From positions 13,577,259-13,641,258 of the forward strand of contig NC_051437.1 of the NCBI RefSeq assembly GCF_001649575.2: a stretch of DNA of 64,000 nucleotides, given 5' to 3'. The translations under genes and the position numbers were made by a program. Positions within the stretch are counted from its first letter, which is position 1, and each line of letters begins with the position of its first letter. A model generated the notes under the pieces. The model was not told the origin of the DNA and searched no databases. It saw only the letters and a list, made by a program, of their open reading frames with translations. The DNA is from Kryptolebias marmoratus. Lineage: Eukaryota; Chordata; Actinopteri; Cyprinodontiformes; Rivulidae. Positions 35,690 through 45,780 of this stretch are shown here, piece after piece.

Positions 35690-35840
35690 TGGACTGGAAT
35701 CCATGTAGTGTGGGAGTATGTTATATGAACAAATGGAATGGATCGGATAACGAAGTTTGTAGGGAAAACATGGAGTGGATTTCATGTGGTGAGGGAGTAC
35801 TCTATATGAACAAGTGGAATGGATTTGATAACGACGCACC
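35690..35840. repeat. Two direct repeats of about 76 bp within the hAT element
   Basis: The unit is 'tggaatccatgtag' ... 'tatatgaacaaatggaatgg' and then 'tggatttcatgtggtgaggg' ... 'tatatgaacaagtggaatgg'. The copies differ at several positions. They create a repetitive short open frame that I do not regard as a gene. Confidence 0.75.
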
Positions 35841-36366
35841 AAAGAGGATCTCTACCTTACACTGTAAAGAAAAAGAAAACTGACAGATTTATGATAATAT
35901 ATTTGAGTTAATAATGAAATTATATATGGTTATTTATTTAAACTCATATTCTGGCCACATTATATTGAATTTTTTGTAAAAAAAAAAAAAAATTTGACAC
36001 CAAAAATATTTAGGGGGGCTTGAAAACATTTTAGCCTAGTGACGCCACTGGTGCAGATATTAATAAACAATGTTTGTTTTTGGAGCGGTGGCTGCTGCCT
36101 CTGTGCAGAGGAACGTCTGGATGAAGAGTCGATGTAAAGACTGATGGGACGTTGACCTGAGGGACCTCTGTCCTTTCATCTGACCTAAAAGTTGGATGAA
36201 ACGCGACATGAACGTTCACTTTGAGGCCCCTCGGAAATCATTGGATATGTATTCGATTCAGTAGCACATATGGGAAAGACCTCGGTTGGATAGGAAAAAA
36301 TCCAATGTGTCACATAGGAGCAAAGAAATTGGAACTGGGTCTCATTTGCCTGCAGTGTGAACGTAG

Positions 36367-39141
36367 CTTAACTGGCCGAAGTTCGTTTCTGGCCTGCAGG
36401 AGACCCGAAATTCACTGAAGGATGCAAACAATGCGAGAAGAAATAAAACGTATTTTAGTATTTAAGATAAAGGAAACCCCAAACAAATGTGATGACAGAA
36501 GTAATCCCATGCAATCAATTTTATGTTTCTAATTTACCACATTTATTTAAGGGGTTTAATCAGCCCAACAGCTTATTGGTTATGATGCAGAACCTGGACC
36601 TACCTCGCTCTCAGATGTGTATAAGGGTCACAGGTTCTTCTTTGAATGGAAAATGTGATTCAGAACTTTAATAACATTTTGCTGCTTGTGGTTTTTGGTT
36701 TTGTGCATCAGAGGCGTCGAACACATTCAAACCCATAACTCTGTCAACTTCTTATGGTTCAAATGTTGCCATCTTAGATTTGTAGTGCTTCTTACAGTAA
36801 TATTTACAGGAGGAACGTTAAACCACTTGTCTATCTACGGAATGGTTCAGGTCCTAAATGTCTTTCTGCTGCATCTCTGATCTGATACTGATTTCCTTCA
36901 CTGAGTGCCTTAAGCAAATTTATTGTGTTTGTTTACACCAGGCCGTGTTCTGCTCCGTGCATAAAAATGTTGGCTTAGCATGTGCCGGTCATGTGACGTC
37001 CAATCTGGTAACGTGAATCGATGGGTGGGCCTCCTACGAAATAAAAACTAATTTTAGCCAGTTAGCTTCAGCATGGTTCAGGTGAGAAGGTCCATGAGTA
37101 AATACAAGAGATTTTGATACGACATGTAAAAGCCAGAAGGGTTTCTGTCCTAAAGGGCGTCTCATAAAAACCCACTGCGGCCTGCGGAGCACAAAACGTC
37201 ACTCCGATCTGCTGCTGATGACCTACATGCAAACTAGAGCAGAACAAATGGGCAGAGAGGCTCACGCTGCACGAGGAATGTCTCTCATATTTGGGTTTAC
37301 ACGGGACACGAGGGGTTGTCCTAAACCTGCTCGTGGGCCGCGTTCACGCCATATTCCTGACGCAAGCCGAGCTGCGTCCTCATTTACGCTTCCTGACGAA
37401 TTACGTCTCCTGACACGGCAAAGCCAACAGAACCGAAAGGGCAGACTGATGCAAATAAGTGGATCAGATTCCTTGTGATGGCAGATGAGAAAGCCCTTAC
37501 GGGGTCCGTCGTGTTCTCGGGAGAGATAACTTTACGGACAGTTTATAAACCTTTAACAGAAGGGCCAACGCAGCCATGGTCGGATCATTCACTAAGAAAT
37601 GCTGAGTCCAAAACCTCATTTGGAGGTGACAAGGTATATTTGATATAAATTAAACCAAACAAGGAGTTTGATGCGTTTCCTCAACATCTGGGGATTCACA
37701 CAGGCTCTTCTTCTATGGCAGAATGTTGTTTTTTGAGGCCTGAGCTGGTCCTTTAAGGAACATCCGCAGCAGCACAGCGAGCCGCCACAGAACCACATGG
37801 TTACATCCCTTCAGATGTCCCCTCTGATATTTACTGGAACCAGCTGTCTCCTGCCGCAGCAGCTTTTAAGACGGGTGCTTCGGCAATCGAAAAAAAAATC
37901 TGGTAAAAATCCAGAAACAAAAAGTCTCTGAAGTGCTCACCCTGGCAGGATCTGACGGCTTCTGTAGGACGTAAGGACAAGTCACGGCTCACAGGGACCA
38001 AAAGATGGACGATAAGACACTCCAGGACACCCACAGTTGTTCTCTGTCCACGCTCCGTCTGGTAAAAGCTGATCAACTCACTGGGTTCCATCTCATCATC
38101 ATCATAATCATAAATATATTTATTAAACAGTCCATTTTACGGTGAGGAAAAGACGAGCTCTGACTGAGGCTGCTGTTCCATTTTAGCAGAGTTACTGCGT
38201 TTAGAACCAACAGAACTATTCTGATTAAATTCATTATTATACGCTAACATAATCCTTAAAAACACACATTAAAAGATAACGTTTGGATTACTGACAAGCC
38301 TGTACTAATATTACTTATTTATACTGGATACTGATTACATGTATTTAAAAGTAAAGTCGCTGTTTAGTTTTAGTTTGTAGTTTATTTAGTCATAATCGAC
38401 TTTCCCTTTGAACATTAGAGATGAAAAACCTGGTAAAATGAGGGGTGCAGTGAGCTTTAAAGGTATTCATGAATTTACACGACAGCATTAAGTTATTTTA
38501 TTCAGCTAATAAAGCAGGGCTGCAGCGTGAACGAGCTCAAATAAAAGAGACGTCTGAAAGTAAAAGGCTGCAGTTTATAAACTGTGAAAAAAAACGTACA
38601 AGAGGCGAGTTGCTGCAATTTTATTTAATGAGGCTTTACTGAAAAACAAACTAAAGTCAAACACTCTTTATCTCAACTCTGAAACCAGTTCTTTACTTTT
38701 ACTAACAGTTCTGCAAAGACAAAGTTAGCCTTGTCCACCTCCGCCGTCCACTTTTCCATCACTGACGTTCTTTATTCACTCTGTCAGCTGCTGTTAACGA
38801 CATTTCTTGTTACTTTTTTTGTTTTTTGTTAAGAGAGACTCAAACACCAAGTGATCCTAAACTGTATCAGATAAATAAAATTAGGTGCACATTCATTAAC
38901 TGCTAATCCTACGAGTCCAGATGGTAAACGGAGACAAACTTACCGATTCGCGCGCAGAACTGACATTCTTTTAACCGCCGCCGCCGTCTACGAAAAAGAA
39001 AAACATCTCGAGAATTAAACGAGTTAAATAGGAGCCCTCGCAGATAAACGGTGCGGATATGGTGAGAGGGCAGGATCTGATGAGATCCGCTGACAGATAT
39101 GGGTAAACTCGTGTGTGTGCGCGGTGGAGCGAGGGCGTTTC
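36367..39141. other. Spacer between the transposon cluster and slmap
   Basis: No coding gene is supported. The right part should hold the slmap 3'UTR (minus strand); TTTATT at 38771-38776 reads AATAAA on that strand. At 38944-38987 a short sequence bounded by strong minus-strand splice signals is listed separately. The rest is AT-rich with no open frame that has homology I recognise. Confidence 0.5.
38944..38987 (-). other. Orphan 44-bp exon-like segment with strong splice sites
   Basis: On the minus strand, GTTTTTCTTTTTCGTAG precedes the segment and GTAAGTTTG follows it, both near-consensus. Its content is GCG-rich at the start and unlike its AT-rich surroundings. It lies downstream of both slmap terminal exons and upstream of abhd6 on the same strand. 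It could be a noncoding first or second exon of abhd6, a third slmap 3' exon, or chance. Confidence 0.3.
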
Positions 39142-39219
39142 TCAGGTCCTGAGGAGGACGGCAGCGGTCACGGCTGTCAGAGCCACGGCGACCACAGGAC
39201 CCCAGATCATCCACGGCTT
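39142..39219 (-). CDS. slmap: slmap alternative terminal exon, anchor type 1
   Basis: The acceptor CACCTGCAG leads into KPWMIWGPVVAVALTAVTAA then VLLRT and a stop. It corresponds to the KPWPWMPMLAALVAVTAIVL tail of the main human SLMAP. A hydrophobic span of about 19 residues ends with one basic residue in the lumen, as usual for tail-anchored proteins. It is entered in phase 0 from the exon ending in EKGSK (40302). Confidence 0.85.
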   Translation of the reverse strand, partial: KPWMIWGPVVAVALTAVTAAVLLRT

Positions 39220-42200
39220 CTGCAGGTGCGAGAGAGAAACAGAGGCGAACTTTGAGCACCGCAAAAAAATAAAAAATAAAACCCTCCGATCTGAGGAACA
39301 CCAAGGTTATTTTTTGCTTGCAGCTGATGATGAGGCGGAGAGTGAGTGGAAGTCACAAAGAAGCTGTTTTTACATGAAAATGAGCGTCATTGCAGCCAAC
39401 TGAGAGGAGCAGAGGTTAAGCCATTCAGACGGGACACACAGATGGCAGGTGTTGAAACTGAAACGGTTAAGAGAGGTTCGAGTTCTCAGACGACAAGCGT
39501 CCTCGGCGGGAGGGAGGAGCGAGGGAGACCCGATTAGGTCATGCAAGGCGACAAAAACGCACGGATGAGAATGAGAGGCGTGTAGGCCGACTGGACAGGA
39601 ATAATGTGTACCTTCCTACCACAATGCGCCGAAGCACCAATACAGCAAAGCCAGGATAAGGCCGATGACTATGGCTTGAACAGGCAGCAATAGGGACGTC
39701 TACGGGAGGGAAGGGGATATTATAGTGATCAGCTGCAACGGGACAGACTGTGGCCGGGCGCAGCTTTATTCATTCGTGTCTTTAACTGGTGTTTAAACGA
39801 AGCTTCAGGTCACAGGCGGCTGTCTGAGGCCAGCAGCACTTCTCGCGAACAACAAAAGTCGGTAAAATGCAGCCTCCTGGCAACCCGTCCCCCTATCTGC
39901 GATGGGCCTGGTTAGCGTCTCTGAGGCAGGTAACCTGACAGCTTCTGAACAAATTACAGCTTCAGGAACCTGTGTGTGTGTGAAGAGCACACACACTATG
40001 GCTGAAGAGACAGGAGGAGGGCTGCTGAACTAAAGTAACTCTTACCAAAGAAAAAAAGATTTTGTCATTGCCTTCCTGTGGATCATTTGTTAAATAAATG
40101 TGTTCAACACAATTTGGCTGCAAATTTGCATCCCCCCCCCTCCCCCAGCTAATTAAGGATTTTTGCTTAAAAAAATAAATAAATAAAGTTTTTTTTTTTC
40201 TCCCTTAACTGATTTATAAGTTAGACTTGCAACAGTTAAGACACGAGGCATGGGAAAGGAAGCTCCCCTCTTGTTGGACATTTTGACAGGCGGCTTCTCA
40301 CCTTTGACCCTTTCTCCTGCAGGTCCTCCATGTTGGCCTTGAACTCCTCCAGCTGATCTGAGAGCAGCTGCTTTTCCTGCTCGGCCCTCTTACACTGTTC
40401 CTTCAGGTCCGACAGCTCCGCCTGGGCCTCCTCGTACTGCGCGGAAGCACAGGACAAGTTTTCATTGGAAAAAATAAAATAAAAGTATCATTTCATCGCT
40501 GCTGTGCCTGTGTCGGTCACTCAAATCCGTCCTCTTACAGGTTTTGTCTGGTTCATATGCTTTTATATTCTCTCCTGCACAGAGAGCCACTGCTGAATTT
40601 CTTTCTTTTTTAGGTTATATCAGCTCATCAAGGTGAGCTCAGACCTCCTGTGTTCGTGTTACAAAAATATATGACTCCTGTTCTAATGACAGCAGGGAGC
40701 AACTTGACTGGACTGGAGGGTGTTTTTATTTTTATTTTTTTAATTTTCCCTTTTAGGAGGAATCTGAGACGTTTACTTGTCATTTACAAACACGGACTTC
40801 TCAGTTTTCGATGAATAATGTCGTAAATGTGTCATAAATGCCCTTAATCTTGAGGATTTTGAGATTTTTCACTGATTATAAACCGTGTCAAATTATTTTT
40901 ATAAGACAATGAATCAAATGTTCTTCATAAACCACCACACACCCAACAGGAAAGTAGCGGTTTATAGTATCAGATTAGATCTGTTTTACATAATTCAAAC
41001 GCTCCAATTTGGACATAGCTGTGGGGGGCCTAAAGTTTATTTTTGCTCTAGTATTATGAAGCAACACTCAGTGATATCAAATTATTATTATATTAAAAAA
41101 GTCTTGTTCTCTGATGTTTTCCAATTTGTCACTGTCATGCAGACAAAAACACACCAGAATACTGATGTTTTGACAATGAAAGACAACCAGTGGTTGAAAG
41201 TTTTGACTGTTTCATGTTTATAACCAAATTGTGTGTGCTGTAAATGTTTTGGGGTTTTTGCATTGAAAACGAATCAGGGAAATGTCGTTAAAATGCTAAA
41301 ACCCTGTCAGCACTGTGGCTGTAAGGCAGCGTGGTCAGCAGCACACCTCGGACGGTCCCCACGTCTGATCCAACACAGCTCTGATCACAGCATAACATGA
41401 TAAGAGGGGGAAGGGGAGTTTTGTGTAGGGAATATTTTGCCGGAACTGAAAATATGAGTAAAATGTTTCCAGGTGCTGGGTTTAAGGCAGAACTGCTCTC
41501 CGCTGGTGTATTCTGTCTGAGATTTAGGAGCAAACCTCTCTCTGCAGAGCCTTGCCGAGGCCGTCCGCCTCGTCCAGCTGCGTCTGCAGCTTGGCGTTGT
41601 CCTGCTGGCGCTGGAGCTGCAGCGCCTCCAGCTTCTCCTCCAGCTCCTGCTGGGACTGCTCAAGGGCTCTGAGGCTGCTGTTCAGCTCGGCGTTCTGAGA
41701 CCGCAAACTACCAGAGACCCAAAAAACAAGTGACCTCAAAAGGACGACAGTAAGACAGGAATGTAGAACACCGTGTAGTAAAAATAAAACGGAGCCGAGT
41801 TGAGGAAACGGGACAGATCTGACGTGAACGCGACGCGTGCAGCTCCACTTTAGGTAACGTGGATGAAGCTCACTGACCCGCCGAGGTCCTTCTCCAGCTG
41901 CTGCTGCCTCTGCAGCGCCGCCTCCTTGTCGCTGCGCAGTGCTGCGCGCTCGCCCTGCGCGTCGGCCTGCTCCTTCCAGTGGCTCTTCAGGATCTCCTCC
42001 TTCTCGGCCCTGAGGGAGCCGCATTCGCTCTGCAGGCTGCTCCTCTCCTTCTGGTGCTTGTTCGCCGCGTCCTGCTTCTCAGCTCGCAGGGCAGAGCACT
42101 CTTTCTGCAGGCCGTTGCACTCCACCTGCAGCGACTGCAGCTCACTGGCTGGGAGGGAAACACGCGTTATTAAACGAGCGGATTGGGCTGCTTGTATTCT

Positions 42201-45044
42201 GCTTTAAGAGATGTTCAAAAGCACCACAATATAACTCAAACCAGGGGAGTTTTTATAACATATTCTCTGAACTTGATAGAAAACAGCTGAAGATTAAACA
42301 CGTCTTCTTGAAAGGAATAAGCAGTTTTATTAAAAAAAAGAGAATCTATTGACTTGATTTGAATAATTACTTGTAAACTATAAACTAAGAGATACTACAA
42401 TACTAATACTTTTTTTGTAACTCCAACAGAAACAGATACCCCGTGTAGTACCTTGTATTTCTGCGGTTTTCTGCCACTGCTTGCTCTGTTGCTCCAAGTC
42501 CCGCTGCAGGTCGCCTGCCTCGCGCTCGTACTTGCCGGCGGCCTGACGCCACTTGTCCAGCTCCTGCGAGACGGTCGCCAGGTTGGACCGGACGGAAGCC
42601 ACCTCGCGGTCCCTCTCGGCGGCGGCGGCCTCCAGGGCGCGTTTCAGCGCCTTCGCCTCGTCGCGGGCGTCCCGGAGGTCGTCGCAGGAGCTGGAGGAGG
42701 CGTCGAGCTGCTCTCTGAGGACGCCCAGCTCGTCTTGGAGCTGCTGCAGCTGGCCTGTCCCAAACGAGGTCAGTGTTCAGACACTTACCGCTGCGCTCCC
42801 TTGGGAGAGAAAACGTCCCAACCCATGAGTAAAGAAATGTACCTTGAAGGTGTTGGATCTGCTTGGCGGATTCATCAGCTTGCTGTTTTTTCTCTTTCCT
42901 CTCTTTCTCCAGGACACCTTGGGAACATAAATGGAGTTATATCATTTGTTTGGCGTTGGCCGCATGTGTAGGTATGCCAACGCTGCGAACAGCTGAGAAA
43001 CTCCATGTTACTTTGCAGCTCGCTGCGCTTCTGCTTCTCCATGTCGGCGAGCTCCTGGGCCTCTCGGAGCTCGTCGGTCAAGCGCTGGATCATCTTCTCC
43101 GAGTCACCAGAGGAGCCCATGTTTGTTCTGCTCAGGTCATCTAATAATAAAAGCCAGAATAAACAAATTAGGATTTCCAGTTGGGAGAACCTGCAGCTGT
43201 GAGAGCAGAGCCCATATTAGGTGAAAGGACGCAGAATGTAAAGTATGATGACGGAAAATGAGTCATTTTCCTTAAAAAAAACAAACGGCGTACAATGAGA
43301 GCAAAACTTTCCACAATGTTAATTCAGCCACAGTCCCAAATATTTAACCAGGACTGTGAGATGATTTCCCTAGATATCGAAATAGGCCTCTTACGTAAAC
43401 TAATTGAAGTCCAGAAATAGAGGGAGCTGTAGTTATCTGCGATTTCTGTCCAAACTGTCCATCACCTCAGCCACGTACGAGCCTCTGGCACATCTACATT
43501 GTCCAATAATAGCCCACAGCTGAACACAATACACAAAGGGAAAGAACTTGCCAACGTTGTCAAGGGTCTGTTGTGTTTCCTGGGGCGGTGGAAACAAACG
43601 GCACAAAATATTTGTGCTCTGCAAAATGCCCAGAGAATATCCTGATCCCCTAATCTACCATAGCTAAGAAAAGAGATGACCTAATCTCAGAGCGAACATT
43701 TGGTGGAGCCTGAAAACGAGAGGCAGGGCAGATCAGGCACCATAAATGGACCCGTCACAGGACTAAAAGGATTTCGGAGTCGTGGAGTCTCGACAGAAAA
43801 ACATGCTCCGCCGTGCGCCGTTAGTCAGCAGTTCTCCTTCAGATGACATTTATAGATGCCCCTAAAATTAACGAATAAATAAAAGCCTTAAAAAGCTGCT
43901 GGTGACATCCTTTGACTGAGACCACATGACCAACCAGCTGCGTGCCAGACAAAGGAGGCGAGGGCAGCGCGCCTTCATGCTTGCATATGCATGAGTGGCA
44001 GCCAGAATGTGAGTGGGCTCGCTCCCCTGTGCTGGAAGTGCGCCGCTCGGGTCCGCTCTGTCTGAAAAGACACCAGGCGGGGGTTAAAGGGTATTTCACA
44101 TGACAGTGCAACACGTTATCTTTAGAAACGTTTTTTTTGTTCCAGCAGCCAATATGCCTTTCTGTGCCACAGAATGACACCTGACAAAGCAGGAATGGAT
44201 TAGTGTGTGTGCAAAAATACACCAGAGACTATAGGGGGGCTGTGGTTAGTGAGCATCGCAGTGCCTCCAGTGTCGACAGACACAAAAAAAAATAAATAAA
44301 TGAAGGAGAAAGTCTTTTTTTAGCTAGTGCGCTGAGGGCTGGAGCCATCACGGTCTATGTTTCCCCTGCCGCCTGATGCCTTCCCAATGAGTCTGATGGG
44401 CAAAACTGAGTCAGAGGGTTCGCACCGCTCGCCCTCGGAAAGCACCGATCCCACTCCCAGGAGGGGTGTGACATTACAACAAAATGCTCAGCACAGAACT
44501 AAATCTGAGGAATATTCTGTGTGAAGTAACACAGAGGACAGTGCTGTGCTCTCCGTGCTCATTCATCATGCAGGGGCTGATCCACTCACCGATGCGCCCG
44601 CACGTTTGGCCATAAACGCCTCTTTATAAGTTCTAAACCCCCTTGTGTTGGGCTATAACTGGATTTTTCCACGCCATCGGTCATTCCAGTCAGAGCTAAT
44701 AAACATTAGCATCCTCTGAGTGACTCAGTCCTTTTAAAAGCTGCTGAAACAAGAGAGATCATCCTCTTGAAAAAACAAAAACAAAAAGGCCATCTACAGC
44801 CCCGTGAGCTCAAAAGCCAACTTACTTATAGGTCCAAAAAATAAATACTTCACTCATCCTTTTTTTTTTTCCTTTAGCTCTGACATTTAGCAAGGTATGC
44901 TGTGCCAGCAGAGGAGCAAAACATTGCCAAGTCATTCACCTAAATTATGTATGACCATACTTTGAGGGGGAGAAAAAACAAAGCTGACTTACCTTTGATT
45001 AGTGACACGTTGTTCAGTGGATCACTCAGCTTTTTCTCATCCAT
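39142..45044 (-). CDS. slmap: Sarcolemma-associated protein, short FHA-less form
   Basis: Tail-anchored coiled-coil protein of ER, outer nuclear and muscle membranes; full-length SLMAP links MST1/2 kinases to the STRIPAK phosphatase. Coding exons: 45044-44993, 43140-43012, 42917-42843, 42754-42452, 42148-41878, 41707-41536, 40436-40302, then one of two anchor exons, 39219-39142 (404 residues) or 39699-39616 (406). It starts MDEKKLSDPLNNVSLIK, matching MDEQDLNEPLAKVSLLK of mammalian short SLMAP, followed by DDLS and almost continuous coiled coil with the conserved ELDKWRQAAGKYERE and YEEAQAELSDLKEQCKRAEQ. No FHA domain exons exist between this start and cers5. An upstream exon edge at 45274 carries an in-frame TAG (45316-45314) and no ATG, so initiation at 45044 is favoured. 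Exon 42754-42452 may be a fusion of exons that are separate in mammals. Confidence 0.9.
39616..39699 (-). CDS. slmap: slmap alternative terminal exon, anchor type 2
   Basis: The acceptor CCCTCCCGTAG leads into TSLLLPVQAIVIGLILALLY then WCFGALW and a stop, in the same phase 0. It is hydrophobic throughout and has a different sequence from the other tail. It lies between the last shared exon and anchor type 1, so the two must be alternatives. Mammalian SLMAP is known to use alternative membrane segments; the exact match of this one was not checked. Confidence 0.8.
   Translation of the reverse strand, partial: TSLLLPVQAIVIGLILALLYWCFGALW
43141..44992 (-). other. slmap: Large slmap intron after the first coding exon
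   Basis: 1,852 bp. The 43830-44600 part is less AT-rich than the surrounding introns and has no repeat family I recognise, so it could hold regulatory sequence. No coding exon with matching phase was found in it. In mammals extra cassette exons lie in this part of SLMAP, so a missed small exon is possible. Confidence 0.45.
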
Positions 45045-45273
45045 TTGTTTATCTGCTGAAAAATCAAAGTCAACATAACGTGATTGGATGAGACATGTGG
45101 AGATCTGAGCCAAACATTAAACAGATGCTGCTGCTGCTGTTGTTATTGTTGTGTCCTCATCTGCTCATTTATTAGATCTTTAAAAACTCAAAATGACCCT
45201 TGAGGGCTGCAGAAAAATCTACCAAATACAAGATTAAAAGAATAAAAAAAAAAAAACCTGAATGCAATGTTAC

Positions 45274-45620
45274 CTTGTGTGATCCCGGAGGTCCGCTCCT
45301 CTGTGTGCTGAGGCTACAGCAGTCCCTGACATGAAGAACTCTTCCCTAACTATCAGATTTTTTTTTTTTTCTAGACGTGAGATGGAAGAGTCCAAGCAGC
45401 GGAGGGGGTCGACACTAACGGGATCGCGTGCAGCACGGCCAACCGCCCCGCTTTCTCCGAGCCGAAGCCGAGGCTGACAAAGAACTGGTCAAAGCAAACA
45501 GAACCCTGAAGCACGATGGAAATCGCCAGTGCAGAGGGAAGCGAAAAGCCCGACCTCGAGCACAGGATATCCCCCCCTCCTCCGTGGCTGAAGTCCCCAG
45601 GCCCTCCACACTGGGTCACG
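45274..45620 (-). promoter_or_regulatory. slmap: slmap 5'UTR exon and probable promoter
   Basis: A donor-like CACAAG then GTAACA ends an exon at 45274. Reading it in phase with the first coding exon meets TAG at 45316-45314, so it is untranslated unless the acceptor-like CTGTAGCCTCAG inside it is used. The upstream 45380-45780 stretch is GC-richer, with CpG sites, and fits a promoter. It would be the counterpart of the internal promoter that makes short SLMAP in mammals. Confidence 0.5.
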
Positions 45621-45780
45621 GATCTGTTTAGGGCATCTCGGAAGCTGCAGCTGCATACTCACACACACAGAGAGGGGTTTTGTTCGCGGCGCGGAGCAGC
45701 TCTCTGGCTGGTTGGTACTGATGTAGAAACCTACAGGATGACGCCGACGAGCAGCTGCTGCCGCTGCCAGACCCTGCATC

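Larger units (their letters stand above)
34991..36050. mobile_element. Non-autonomous hAT-superfamily transposon with 8-bp target duplication
   Basis: Terminal inverted repeats: the left end is CAGGGGCGTCACTAGG and the right end, read on the other strand, CAGTGGCGTCACTAGG (one mismatch). It is flanked by gcgcagat (34983-34990) and gtgcagat (36051-36058), an 8-bp duplication with one change; this length is the hAT signature. Subterminal G-rich blocks 'ggggggcttagcccc' and 'ggggggcttga' mirror each other. There is no transposase frame, but the gap at 35385-35443 hides some sequence. Two direct repeats of about 76 bp lie at 35690-35840. Confidence 0.85.
34757..36366. mobile_element. Possible older DNA transposon remnant split by a hAT insertion
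   Basis: The left edge has 'ttgttcacactgaagatctg' and the right edge reads, on the other strand, 'acgttcacactgcaggcaaa'. The near-terminal repeats share GTTCACACTG and face each other, as in fish elements whose ends include 'gtgtgaa'. Between them lies the hAT element at 34991-36050. Removing it would leave about 540 bases with no open frame. The assignment rests on short matches and memory of similar fish repeats. Confidence 0.35.

Noticed and set aside
41397..42971. Plus-strand open frames of 90-170 residues across the slmap exons
   Set aside because: Complement of GC-rich coiled-coil exons; the minus strand has phase-consistent exons and family matches.
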